From Nocardioides perillae (GTDB taxonomy: Bacteria > Actinomycetota > Actinomycetes > Propionibacteriales > Nocardioidaceae): a stretch of DNA of 64,000 bases. The notes below the pieces were generated by a model. The model searched no databases and had not been told where the DNA came from. It was given only the letters and a program-made list of their open reading frames with translations. The DNA lies in the NCBI RefSeq assembly GCF_013409425.1, contig NZ_JACCAC010000001.1, positions 1,674,001-1,738,000 of the forward strand, written 5' to 3'. Of this stretch, positions 34,545 to 42,811 are shown in pieces (position 1 is the stretch's first letter; every line of letters begins with the position of its first letter). Made by a program: the position numbers and the translations under genes.

Positions 34545-37500
34545 CCGGTCCTCTCGCACCCGTGGTGCCGATCGAGTCACCCGAGGACCTCCAGCGCGTC
34601 ATGCAGACGCCCTACGCGCCGAGCCCGCAGCAGTGGCGCGCCATCTCGGCCCCCCTGTCCCCGGCGGTCGTCGTCGCCGGCGCCGGGTCGGGCAAGACGA
34701 CGCTGATGGCCGCCCGGGTCGTGCACCTGGTGGTCACCGGCCAGGTGCGCCCCGAGGAGGTCCTGGGGCTCACGTTCACCACGAAGGCCGCCAGCGAGCT
34801 GCGCGCGCGCATCCGTGCCGCGCTGCGCACCGCCGGCGTGCTGCCCGAGGCCGGCCGGCCGGCGGGCCGGGGCGGTCCAGGTGGGCCGGGCGTCACCGAC
34901 GACGACGCGGGCGAGGAGGTGCTGGAGCCCACGGTGCTGACCTACAACGCCTACGCTGCGCAGCTGCTCAGCGAGCACGGCCTGCGCATCGGCCACGAGC
35001 CCGACACCCGCGTGGTCACCGACGCCGCGCGCTTCCAGCTCGGCGCCCGGGTCGTCGAGCGCCACACCGCCGCGGTGCACCAGCTCTCCGACCACCCTGA
35101 GACCGTCATCCAGTCGCTGCTCGCGCTCGACGGCGCGATGAGCGAGCACCTCGTCGCGCCCGACGACGTGCGACGTGTCGACGCGGAGGCACGGCGCGGC
35201 TTCGAGCGCGCCCTGGCCGAGGAGCGCGCCGGCAAGGCGCGCTCGACGTGGTGCCAGGCGGTCGAGAAGGCGATCTCGGCGATCGACCGCCGTGCCGAGC
35301 TCCTCGGGCTCGTGGAGGACTACCGCCGGCTCAAGCGCGACCTGGGGCTGATGGACTTCTCCGACCAGATCGAGCTCGGGGCGCGCCTCGCGGTCGAGCA
35401 GCCCGACGTCGGCGCCGCCGAGCGCGCGGTGCGCAAGGTGGTCCTCCTCGACGAGTACCAGGACACCTCCGTCGCGCAGGCGACCATGCTCTCCCGGCTC
35501 TTCTCGGGGCCCGACCCGGCGCGTGGGCTCGGCCACGCGGTCACCGCGGTCGGCGACCCCAACCAGGCCATCTACGGCTGGCGCGGCGCCTCGGTGTCCA
35601 ACATCCTCGGCTTCGCCGAGACCTTCCCGGCCGCGCCGGGTCCCGACGGGACCCCGGGCGAGGTGCCGGTCCACCCGCTCACCGTCAACCGCCGCTCCGA
35701 CCGGCTCGTCCTCGACGTCGCCAACCGGCTCGCGGAGCCGCTGCTGGAGGCCTACGACCAGGTCGAGCCGCTCGAGGCGGCGCCCGGGGCGGCGGAGGGC
35801 AGCGTCGAGGTCGCGGTCCACGAGACCCACGCCGACGAGCTGGCGTGGTTGGTGGAGGCGGTGCAGGACGCACACGCGGGGGTCCGCGACGACGGCTCGC
35901 CCCTCCTGTGGTCCGACCTGGGCGTGCTGGTGCGCGACAACGCCCACGCCGAGGACGTCTTCGACGCGCTGACCTCGGCCGGCGTCCCGGTCGAGATCGT
36001 CGGGCTCTCCGGGCTGCTGCGCCTGCCCGAGGTGGCCGAGGTGGTCGCGACCCTCCGGCTGCTGCACGACGTGACGGCCAACGCCGCGCTGCTGACGCTG
36101 CTCACCGGTCCGCGCTGGGCGGTGGGTCCGCGCGACCTGCGCCTGCTCGGCCGGCGGGCCGCCCAGATCGCGGGAGGCCAGCTGGCCCGGCCCGACGACG
36201 CGAGCGACGTGGCTGCGCACCTGCTGGCCGTCGCCGACGGCGTCGACCCGGCCGAGGTGCCGTGCCTCGACGACGCCCTGGCCGACCCGGGGGACCCGGC
36301 GGAGCACCCCTTCTCCTCCGAGGCGCGCGAGCGCTTCGCCCTGCTCGCCGCCGAGCTGCGCCAGCTGCGCGGCCACGTCGGCGAGCCGGTGCTCGACGTG
36401 GTGCGCCGCATCGTCGACGCCGCCGGCACCGACGTCGAGCTGGCCTCCGCGGTGAGCCCGGCGGCGGCCGCGCGTCGCGACAACCTCGACCTCTTCCTGC
36501 GCGCGGTCGCCGACTTCGAGGCGGTCGACGGCGACGTCACGCTGCCGGCGCTGCTCGCCTACCTGACCGCGGAGGACGACCAGGGCAACGGCCTCGACCT
36601 CGCGACGCCGACGCAGGCCGACTCGGTCAAGCTGCTCACGGTGCACCGCTCCAAGGGCCTCGAGTGGCACACCGTCTTCCTGGTGGGTGCGTGCGAGACC
36701 CGCTTCCCCTCCAACCGCTCGCGCACCTTGTGGACCACCTCGCCGGCGGTGCTCCCCGCGCCGCTGCGCGGCGACGCCCACGACCTGCCGCAGCTCGCCG
36801 GCCACGACAAGCCGGCCCTCGACGCCTACCGCGCGGCCACCCGGGCCCACGACGCCGAGGAGGAGCTGCGCCTCGGCTACGTCGCGCTCACCCGCGCCGC
36901 GCACCGGCTGGCCGTCACCTCCTACTGCTGGAGCCCGCGCGCCACGCCGTTCGGGCCCTCGTCCTACCAGCAGGTCGTGCGCGAGGTGCTCGAGGAGCGC
37001 GGGCTGCCCGTGCACTGCTGGCGCGAGAAGCCGGAGAAGGGCGCCGCGCACCCCTACGCCGACGTCGACGCCACCCGCCCCTGGCCACCGACCGAGGCCG
37101 GGCGCGAGGCACTGCTGCGCCGCGAGGCCGCCGAGCGCGTGCGCGCCGCCGCGGCGCGGGTCGGTGCACCCGACGACGACCTCGACGTGGTCTCCGCGGC
37201 GCGGGTCGCCGAGTGGGACGCCGAGCTCGACCGGCTGCTCGCCGAGCTGCGCCGCGACCGTGCCGACGAGGTGACGGTGGCGCTGCCGGCCAGCCTGTCG
37301 GCCACCGCGGTCTCCCGGCTGCGCGACGACCCCGACGGCTTCGCCCGCGACCTGGCGCGCCCCGTGCCGCGACGGCCGTCGTCCGCCGCTCGCTTCGGCA
37401 CCCGCTTCCACGCCTGGGTCGAGGCGCGCTTCGGCCAGCAGGACCTCTTCGACTACGACGACCTGCCGGGGCGCGCCGACGCCGGCATCGACGACGACAC

Positions 37501-37855
37501 CGACCTCAAGGCGCTCGTCGAGGCCTTCGAGGCCGGACCGTTCGCGACCCGGGTGCCCCACGCCGTCGAGGCGCCCTTCGCGCTCGTGCTCGCGGGCCAG
37601 GTGGTCCGCGGCCGCATCGACGCCGTCTACGCCGAGCCCGACGGCAGCTTCCTGGTCATCGACTGGAAGACCGGCCGCAGCCTGGACGCCGATCCGCTCC
37701 AGCTCGCGCTCTACCGCCTGGCCTGGGCCGAGCTGCACGACCTGCCGCTCGACCGGGTGCGCGCCGCCTTCTGCCACGTGCGCACCGGCGACGTGGTCGC
37801 CCCGCCGGACCTCCTCGACCGCGCGGGTCTCGAGGCGCTCCTCGGTGGGGACTAG
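34541..37855 (+). CDS. adnB: Helicase-nuclease AdnB
   Basis: A 1,104-residue partner of AdnA. Walker A is AGAGSGKTTLMAARV, motif II LLDEYQDTS, motif III GDPNQAIYGWRG, motif V TVHRSKGLEW, motif VI VALTRAAHRL. A C-terminal RecB-like nuclease carries GRIDAVYAEP, VIDWKTGRS and LQLALYRLAW. It lacks the cysteine cluster of AdnA. GTG at 34541 lies in the GTGA overlap. Both halves keep helicase and nuclease signatures, so the complex should be a dual-motor, dual-nuclease end-resection machine. Its stop codon TAG forms part of the nudC -10 box. Confidence 0.92.
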   Translation: MTGPLAPVVPIESPEDLQRVMQTPYAPSPQQWRAISAPLSPAVVVAGAGSGKTTLMAARVVHLVVTGQVRPEEVLGLTFTTKAASELRARIRAALRTAGVLPEAGRPAGRGGPGGPGVTDDDAGEEVLEPTVLTYNAYAAQLLSEHGLRIGHEPDTRVVTDAARFQLGARVVERHTAAVHQLSDHPETVIQSLLALDGAMSEHLVAPDDVRRVDAEARRGFERALAEERAGKARSTWCQAVEKAISAIDRRAELLGLVEDYRRLKRDLGLMDFSDQIELGARLAVEQPDVGAAERAVRKVVLLDEYQDTSVAQATMLSRLFSGPDPARGLGHAVTAVGDPNQAIYGWRGASVSNILGFAETFPAAPGPDGTPGEVPVHPLTVNRRSDRLVLDVANRLAEPLLEAYDQVEPLEAAPGAAEGSVEVAVHETHADELAWLVEAVQDAHAGVRDDGSPLLWSDLGVLVRDNAHAEDVFDALTSAGVPVEIVGLSGLLRLPEVAEVVATLRLLHDVTANAALLTLLTGPRWAVGPRDLRLLGRRAAQIAGGQLARPDDASDVAAHLLAVADGVDPAEVPCLDDALADPGDPAEHPFSSEARERFALLAAELRQLRGHVGEPVLDVVRRIVDAAGTDVELASAVSPAAAARRDNLDLFLRAVADFEAVDGDVTLPALLAYLTAEDDQGNGLDLATPTQADSVKLLTVHRSKGLEWHTVFLVGACETRFPSNRSRTLWTTSPAVLPAPLRGDAHDLPQLAGHDKPALDAYRAATRAHDAEEELRLGYVALTRAAHRLAVTSYCWSPRATPFGPSSYQQVVREVLEERGLPVHCWREKPEKGAAHPYADVDATRPWPPTEAGREALLRREAAERVRAAAARVGAPDDDLDVVSAARVAEWDAELDRLLAELRRDRADEVTVALPASLSATAVSRLRDDPDGFARDLARPVPRRPSSAARFGTRFHAWVEARFGQQDLFDYDDLPGRADAGIDDDTDLKALVEAFEAGPFATRVPHAVEAPFALVLAGQVVRGRIDAVYAEPDGSFLVIDWKTGRSLDADPLQLALYRLAWAELHDLPLDRVRAAFCHVRTGDVVAPPDLLDRAGLEALLGGD

Positions 37856-37858
37856 CCT
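37853..37858 (+). promoter_or_regulatory. Leaderless -10 box (TAGCCT) containing the adnB stop
   Basis: TAGCCT lies 7 nt before the GTG at 37866; its first three bases are the adnB stop codon. Confidence 0.6.
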
Positions 37859-37865
37859 CGCCGAC

Positions 37866-38837
37866 GTGCCGACCCCCGACCCGACACCCCGCCCGCCGGC
37901 CCCGGCGTCGCCCCGCACCCTGCCCCACGTCGCGCTGTCGCAGCACGCCCACGACCGGCACGGGGCGCACCGCAGCGACGAGGCGTGGCACGCCGCGCGG
38001 TGGGCCGACCCCACCACGCGCGTCCTGGTGCTCGCCGGCTCACGGCTGCGCGTCGTCGACGGCCGCGTCGCCTGGACCACGCCGGCCGAGGCGCCCGCGG
38101 GCACCCGCCTGCTGCTGGGGGAGCGCGACGGCACCACGGCGTACGCCGTCGTCGTCGACCCCGCGGACGCGCCTGGCCCGCGCGAGGAGTGGGTCGTGCT
38201 CCGCGCGGCGCTCCAGCACGTGGCCGACCCGGCCGATCCCGACGCCGCGCGCGACGCCCCGCTGGTGCTGCACGCCGTCGGTCTCGCCGAGTGGCTGTGG
38301 GCGACGCGGCACTGCCCGCGCTGCGGAGGTGCGCTCGAGGTCCGCAAGGCGGGGCACGAGCAGGTCTGCACCGCGTGCGGCAAGCCGCAGTTCCCCCGCA
38401 CCGACCCCGCGGTCATCATGCTGGTCGCCCACGGCGAGCCGGGGTCCGACGACGAGCGGTGCCTGCTCGGGCGCAGCCCCGCGTGGCCGCCCGGGCGCTA
38501 CTCCACCCTCGCGGGCTTCGTCGAGCCCGGGGAGACGATGGAGGACGCCGTGCGCCGCGAGGTGCACGAGGAGACCGGGGTGCTGGTCGGCGCGGTCGAC
38601 TACTTCGGCAGCCAGCCGTGGCCGCTCCCGGCCAGCCTCATGGTCGGCTTCACCGCGCGCGCGAGCTCCACCGCCGTCGCGGTCGACGGCGAGGAGGTCG
38701 AGGACGCGCGCTGGTGGACCCGCGACGAGCTGCGCGCGGAGGCCGAGTCGGGCGCGCTCGTGCTGCCCGGCGGCGTCTCGATCTCGCGGTCGCTCATCGA
38801 GGGGTGGTACGGCGGTCCGCTGCCGGGCCAGTGGTGA
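37866..38837 (+). CDS. nudC: NAD+ diphosphatase NudC
   Basis: A 323-residue Nudix hydrolase. A zinc ribbon CPRCGG/CTACGK precedes the Nudix box GFVEPGETMEDAVRREVHEE (~residues 218-240). SQPWPLPASLM is the NADH-pyrophosphatase signature. It cleaves NAD(H) to NMN(H) and AMP; NudC enzymes can also remove NAD caps from RNA. The leaderless start at 37866 is supported by its -10 box. By position it matches Rv3199c. Confidence 0.94.
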   Translation: MPTPDPTPRPPAPASPRTLPHVALSQHAHDRHGAHRSDEAWHAARWADPTTRVLVLAGSRLRVVDGRVAWTTPAEAPAGTRLLLGERDGTTAYAVVVDPADAPGPREEWVVLRAALQHVADPADPDAARDAPLVLHAVGLAEWLWATRHCPRCGGALEVRKAGHEQVCTACGKPQFPRTDPAVIMLVAHGEPGSDDERCLLGRSPAWPPGRYSTLAGFVEPGETMEDAVRREVHEETGVLVGAVDYFGSQPWPLPASLMVGFTARASSTAVAVDGEEVEDARWWTRDELRAEAESGALVLPGGVSISRSLIEGWYGGPLPGQW

Positions 38838-38851
38838 CGCCCGCCCGGCGG

Positions 38852-38870
38852 CCCGGCCGAGCAGGCCGGG
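38852..38870. terminator. Hairpin between convergent nudC and mycoredoxin
   Basis: A 7-bp GC stem (38852-38858 with 38864-38870) with a 5-nt loop lies in the 42-base gap between the two stop codons and could serve both genes. Confidence 0.6.
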
Positions 38871-38879
38871 GGGACGGTC

Positions 38880-39128
38880 TCAGGCCAGCGAGGCCAGCTT
38901 CTCCTTGACCTGCGCCAGCGAGGGGTTCGTCATCGCCGTGCCGTCGCTGTAGACGAGGGTCGGCACGGTCTGGTTGCCGCCGTTGGCCTGCTCGACGAGC
39001 TGCGCGGCCGCGGGGTCCTGCTCGATGTCGACCACGTCGAAGGGGATGCCCTCACGGTCGAGCTGGCCCTTCAGGCGGTGGCAGTAGCCGCACCAGGGCG
39101 TGCTGTACATCGTGAACTGGGCGCTCAT
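38880..39128 (-). CDS. mrx1: Mycoredoxin (glutaredoxin-like)
   Basis: An 82-residue glutaredoxin-fold protein with active site STPWCGYCHRLKG and cis-Pro TVPTLVY. Mycoredoxins reduce mycothiol mixed disulfides in actinobacteria. ATG at 39128 is preceded by GAGGAG. It is divergent from uvrD2, the same neighbourhood as Rv3198A. Confidence 0.93.
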   Translation of the reverse strand: MSAQFTMYSTPWCGYCHRLKGQLDREGIPFDVVDIEQDPAAAQLVEQANGGNQTVPTLVYSDGTAMTNPSLAQVKEKLASLA

Positions 39129-39172
39129 CGCGGGGTCTCCTCGTCGGGTCTCGGGGGTGTCGGAGCCGGCGT

Positions 39173-39178
39173 CTAGGG
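39173..39178 (+). promoter_or_regulatory. Putative uvrD2 -10 box
   Basis: TAGGGT; transcription near 39185 would give a ~40-nt leader ending with GAGGAG ahead of the ATG at 39227. Confidence 0.45.
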
Positions 39179-39226
39179 TCGGGTCCGCACCTGGGCCAAC
39201 CACCTGCTCCGAGGAGATGTTCCCTC

Positions 39227-41299
39227 ATGCCGCACGCCGACGACCTGCTCGCCGCGCTCGACCCCGAGCAGCGTGCGGTCGCCGAGGCGCTGCGTGGGCC
39301 GGTGCGCGTGCTGGCCGGCGCCGGCACGGGCAAGACCCGCGCCATCACCCACCGCATCGCCCACGGGGTGCGCACCGGTGTCTACGAGCCCACCGAGGTG
39401 CTCGCGGTCACCTTCACCACGCGCGCGGCCGGCGAGATGCGCGGGCGGCTGCGCTCGCTGGGCGCCGGCGGGGTGCAGGCGCGCACCTTCCACTCCGCCG
39501 CGCTGCGCCAGCTGCGCTACTTCTGGCCCCGCGTGCACGGCAGCGAGCTGCCGACCCTCACGGAGTCCAAGCTCGGCCTGGTCGCGACCGCGGCCCGGCG
39601 ACACCGGCTGCCCACCGACCAGGCGCTGCTGCGCGACCTCGCCTCCGAGGTCGAGTGGGCCAAGGTGAGCAACGTCCACCCCGACGACTACGTCCGCGTC
39701 GCGGCGTCGCGCGGCCGCTCGGTGGCCAAGGCCGACCCCGAGGTGGTCGCGCGGGTGCTCTCGACCTACGAGGACGTCAAGCGCAGCGCGGGCCGCATGG
39801 ACATGGAGGACGTGCTGCTGCTGTGCGCGGGCGTCCTCGCCGACGACGAGCGGGTGGCCGCGCAGGTCCGCCGACAGTACAAGTGGTTCGTCGTCGACGA
39901 GTTCCAGGACGTCTCGCCGCTGCAGCAGGCGCTGCTCGACCTGTGGCTGGGCGGTCGCCACGAGATCTGCGTGGTCGGCGACCCCGCCCAGACGATCTAC
40001 TCCTTCGCCGGAGCCGACTCGACCTACCTGCGCGACTTCGCAACCCACCACCCCGGCACGACCTCGGTGGAGCTGGTGCGCAACTACCGCTCCACCCCCG
40101 AGGTCGTCTCGGTCGCCAACCGGCTGCTGTCCGGCAGCCCCAGCGAGGGCGTGCGGCTCACTGCCGTGCGCGACGGCGGCCCGGCGGTGTCGTGGGCGCA
40201 GCGCGCCGACGAGGTCGAGGAGGCCGAGGCGGTCGCGGCCCGGGTGCTCGAGCTGCGTGCGGCCGGGGTGCCGCTGTCCGAGGTGGCGGTGCTCTTCCGC
40301 ATCAACGCCCAGTCCGAGGCCTTTGAGGAGGCGCTCGCCGCCCGCGGCCTGCCCTACGTCGTCCGTGGCGCGGCCCGCTTCTTCGACCGCCCCGAGGTGC
40401 GTCAGGCGGTCACCCTGCTGCGCGGCACCGCGCGCGGCGGTGGCGGGGGCACCGCCGACGACCTCCTCGACGACGTGCGCGCCACGCTGTCCGGCGTCGG
40501 CTGGACCACCGACGCGCCGACCGCCCGCGGGCAGACGCGCGACCGGTGGGAGTCGCTGCAGGCGCTGGTCGACCAGGCGGCCGAGTTCGCCCGGACCGCC
40601 GCCGAGCGCGACGAGCCCGCCGACCTCGGGGCCTTCGTCGACGACCTCGACCGCCGTGCCGCCGAGCAGCACGCCCCGGTCGCCGAGGGCGTCACCCTCG
40701 CGAGCCTCCACGCCGCGAAGGGCCTCGAGTGGGACGTCGTCTTCCTCTGCGGCCTGCAGGACGGCACCCTGCCCATCAGCTACGCGATCGAGACCGGTCC
40801 CGGGGCCGTGGAGGAGGAGCGGCGCCTGCTCTACGTGGGGGTCACCCGGGCCCGCCGGGAGCTGCACGTGTCGTGGGCGCTCGCGCGCCAACCCGGAGGG
40901 CGGGCCTCGCGCAAGCCGTCGCGCTTCCTCGACGGCCTGCGCCCCGCTGGCCTCGACGACGGCGGGGGCCAGCGCGAGCGCGGCCGGTCCCGGCGACGTC
41001 AGCCGGCCCACTGCCGTGAGTGCGGCAGGCCACTGGAGACGCCCGCGGCGCGCAAGACCGGGCGGTGCGAGGACTGCCCCGCGTCCTACGACGAGGAGCT
41101 CTTCGAGCGGCTGCGGGCCTGGCGGCTCGCCAAGGCCGCCGACGAGAGCGTCCCGGCCTACGTCGTCTTCACCGACGCCACCTTGCAGCTCATCGCCGAG
41201 CACCGCCCCCGGTCACCGCAGGCACTGCTGGCGCTCAGCGGCATCGGCCGGGGCAAGCTCGAGAAGTACGGCGAGGAGGTCCTGGAGCTGCTCTCCTGA
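39227..41299 (+). CDS. uvrD2: ATP-dependent DNA helicase UvrD2
   Basis: A 690-residue SF1A helicase. Motifs: AGAGTGKTRAITHRI (I), VVDEFQDVSP (II), GDPAQTIYSFAGA (III), RNYRSTPEVV (IV), SLHAAKGLEWDVVFL (V), YVGVTRARRE (VI). After the motor comes a zinc-binding tetracysteine (HCRECGRPLE, CEDCPA) and a C-terminal HRDC domain (PQALLALSGIGRGKLEKYG). This tetracysteine-HRDC tail defines UvrD2. ATG at 39227 has GAGGAG upstream. It is followed by the whiB7 regulatory region. Confidence 0.95.
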   Translation: MPHADDLLAALDPEQRAVAEALRGPVRVLAGAGTGKTRAITHRIAHGVRTGVYEPTEVLAVTFTTRAAGEMRGRLRSLGAGGVQARTFHSAALRQLRYFWPRVHGSELPTLTESKLGLVATAARRHRLPTDQALLRDLASEVEWAKVSNVHPDDYVRVAASRGRSVAKADPEVVARVLSTYEDVKRSAGRMDMEDVLLLCAGVLADDERVAAQVRRQYKWFVVDEFQDVSPLQQALLDLWLGGRHEICVVGDPAQTIYSFAGADSTYLRDFATHHPGTTSVELVRNYRSTPEVVSVANRLLSGSPSEGVRLTAVRDGGPAVSWAQRADEVEEAEAVAARVLELRAAGVPLSEVAVLFRINAQSEAFEEALAARGLPYVVRGAARFFDRPEVRQAVTLLRGTARGGGGGTADDLLDDVRATLSGVGWTTDAPTARGQTRDRWESLQALVDQAAEFARTAAERDEPADLGAFVDDLDRRAAEQHAPVAEGVTLASLHAAKGLEWDVVFLCGLQDGTLPISYAIETGPGAVEEERRLLYVGVTRARRELHVSWALARQPGGRASRKPSRFLDGLRPAGLDDGGGQRERGRSRRRQPAHCRECGRPLETPAARKTGRCEDCPASYDEELFERLRAWRLAKAADESVPAYVVFTDATLQLIAEHRPRSPQALLALSGIGRGKLEKYGEEVLELLS

Positions 41300-41320
41300 G
41301 GCCGCCGGGCGGCGCCGGAG

Positions 41321-41381
41321 GAAAATTTCGTTGTAATACCCGTAAATTCGATTGCCCATGACACTGCGGACCCGCTACGGT
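41321..41381 (+). promoter_or_regulatory. AT-rich whiB7 promoter
   Basis: A conspicuous AT-rich patch (aaaatttcgttgtaatac, then gtaaattcgat) in a GC-rich background precedes TTGCCC (41352-41357), an 18-base spacer, and TACGGT (41376-41381). WhiB7 is known to activate its own promoter through an AT-hook contacting AT-rich DNA just upstream of the -35. The exact -35/-10 pair is my best reading; TTGTAA at 41331 is an alternative -35 without a good partner. Confidence 0.6.
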
Positions 41382-41452
41382 CCTCACCAACGCCCGGCGA
41401 CCAGGGTCCCTGCCACGGACCTCGCCCCGACCCACCGGAGGAGGTGGACCAG

Positions 41453-41689
41453 ATGATGACGATCGCGACGACCGCGAAGCCGATGTCCCTGACGGGGACG
41501 TCGCGCGCCCTCGTGCCCACCTGCGCCCACGCCTCCCTCGTGGCCGTCCAGGGCACCCGTGCGCCCATCGCCGCCCAGCGCGCCGACGTCGTCGGCGTGC
41601 GCACCGGCGTCGAGGCCCGCGGCGGCGCCGCCCTCGTGCCGGCCACCCCGTTCTGGGGGACCCCTGCCTGGAGACCACCGACCAGCTGA
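41453..41689 (+). CDS. whiB7 leader ORF (uORF)
   Basis: A 78-codon ORF in the whiB7 leader. GGAGGAGG at 41437-41444 sits 8 bases before ATGATG. The product (MMTIATTAKPMSLTG, ending TPAWRPPTS) has no recognised domain. Its stop lies 27 bases before a Rho-independent terminator. whiB7 leaders in other actinobacteria carry translated uORFs whose stalling by ribosome-targeting antibiotics prevents termination. The peptide length and place fit that model; the peptide itself may not have a function. Confidence 0.7.
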   Translation: MMTIATTAKPMSLTGTSRALVPTCAHASLVAVQGTRAPIAAQRADVVGVRTGVEARGGAALVPATPFWGTPAWRPPTS

Positions 41690-41716
41690 CCAGCTCAGCT
41701 CGCCGGCACCCTCCAG

Positions 41717-41754
41717 GCCGCGGATCCCCACCGGGATCCGCGGCTTTTCTGTTT
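41717..41754 (+). terminator. whiB7 attenuator terminator
   Basis: A perfect 12-bp GC-rich stem (41717-41728 with 41733-41744), loop CACC, followed by TTTTCTGTTT. This is the only classic U-tract terminator I found in the window. It stands between the leader ORF and whiB7, so whiB7 is expressed only if it is bypassed. Confidence 0.88.
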
Positions 41755-41795
41755 CCCGCACCACACACGACCAGGTCGACGGAAGGAGGTGACAC

Positions 41796-42119
41796 ATGAC
41801 CATCAGCGTTCTCGACCGCGCGACGGAGCAGCTCCCGGCAACCCTGGGCCAGCTGCACGACGCGGCGGAGGAGGTGGACGAGGAGCGGTTGCCGTGCCGG
41901 GTGGAGAACCCCGAGCTCTGGTTCGCCGAGACCCCGTCCGACGTGGAGTTCGCCAAGTCCCTGTGCCAGGGCTGCCCCGTGCAGTCGCTGTGCCTCGACG
42001 GGGCGCTCGAGCGGCGCGAGCCGTGGGGCGTCTGGGGAGGCCAGCTCTTCCTGCAGGGCGTGGTGATCCCGCGCAAGCGCCCGCGTGGCCGGCCCCGCAA
42101 GAGCGAGGCAGCCGCCTGA
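41796..42119 (+). CDS. whiB7: Redox-sensing transcription factor WhiB7
   Basis: A 107-residue Wbl protein. Four cysteines (C34, C57, C60, C66) bind a 4Fe-4S cluster; GVWGG at 78-82 contacts the principal sigma factor; RGRPRK at 97-102 is the AT-hook that marks WhiB7. It activates intrinsic antibiotic-resistance genes when translation is stressed. A strong AAGGAGGTGAC precedes the ATG. The upstream AT-rich promoter, leader ORF and terminator complete the known control circuit. Confidence 0.95.
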   Translation: MTISVLDRATEQLPATLGQLHDAAEEVDEERLPCRVENPELWFAETPSDVEFAKSLCQGCPVQSLCLDGALERREPWGVWGGQLFLQGVVIPRKRPRGRPRKSEAAA

Positions 42120-42169
42120 GCCCCCGACCGCCCGTCCCGACACCTGCACCACCGGAGAAGACCACCCTC

Positions 42170-42364
42170 ATGAAGCACCGAGCGAACGGAAGCACCGACA
42201 TGGAACTCATGCACGAACACCTGGCACGCGCACAAATGTCCGCGCGCCTGGGAGAGGCGCAGCAGCTGCGGCGCGGCCACCAGCTGGCCATCCACCAGCG
42301 GATGAGCCGCAAGGCGGAGAAGGCGGCGCTGCAGGCGCGCCTCGCCATCGCCCGCGCCCTCTGA
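42170..42364 (+). CDS. Small basic helical protein, unknown function
   Basis: A 64-residue Arg/Ala/Gln-rich protein (MELMHEHLARAQMSARLG, then RMSRKAEKAALQARLA) predicted to be wholly helical. ATG at 42170 with GGAG upstream; ATG at 42200 is an alternative. It lies 50 bases after whiB7 and ahead of a strong terminator, so it is probably co-transcribed with whiB7. I do not recognise a family. Confidence 0.55.
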   Translation: MKHRANGSTDMELMHEHLARAQMSARLGEAQQLRRGHQLAIHQRMSRKAEKAALQARLAIARAL

Positions 42365-42413
42365 GCAGGGCGCGGCACCGACCCTCGACGATCGACCTGG
42401 TCGTGGGACACCC

Positions 42414-42463
42414 GAGCCGGGTCCGGCCCCGCACGCACCGCGTGCCGGGGTCGGGCCCGGCTC
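42414..42463. terminator. Long imperfect hairpin terminator
   Basis: A stem of about 22 bp with one bulge and two weak pairs (42414-42435 with 42441-42463) and a short loop, 50 bases after the small basic gene. Likely end of the whiB7 transcript. Confidence 0.6.
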
Positions 42464-42519
42464 TCGTGCGTGCCGCCGTGCCACCCGGAGCGTGCACGGC
42501 GAGGCCGGCCGGGTCCGGC

Positions 42520-42525
42520 TACGGT
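42520..42525 (+). promoter_or_regulatory. Leaderless -10 box (TACGGT)
   Basis: TACGGT lies 6 nt before the GTG at 42532. Confidence 0.55.
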
Positions 42526-42531
42526 GGTGGG

Positions 42532-42792
42532 GTGGTCGGAGCCGAGCGCACGCCGCCCGAGACGGGCCCCGAGACGGGCCTCGAGACGGGCCCCGAGGCG
42601 GGACCCGAGGTCAGCCCCGCGCCCGGCCCGCGCACGTGCGACTTCTGCGGCGCCCACGAGGCGGACGCGGCCCGGGCGGCGCTGACGTGGACGACCGCGA
42701 CGGAGCGGGGCCGCACCCGCAGCTTCTGTCCGCGCTGCTCGCGCGAGCACCTGCGGGCGATGGAGTCCAAGCTCGACAGCGAGTGGTGGTGA
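42532..42792 (+). CDS. Small zinc-ribbon-like protein
   Basis: An 86-residue protein with an N-terminal Glu-Thr-Gly-Pro repeat (ETGPETGLETGPEAGPE) and a paired-cysteine module: CDFCGAHE and FCPRCSREHL. The pattern CxxC-x(27-30)-CxxC suggests one structural zinc. It ends LRAMESKLDSEWW. Leaderless by its -10 box. Small proteins of this shape are common in actinobacteria; function unknown. Confidence 0.65.
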   Translation: MVGAERTPPETGPETGLETGPEAGPEVSPAPGPRTCDFCGAHEADAARAALTWTTATERGRTRSFCPRCSREHLRAMESKLDSEWW

Positions 42793-42811
42793 CCGGCCCG
42801 CCGCGCTGAGG

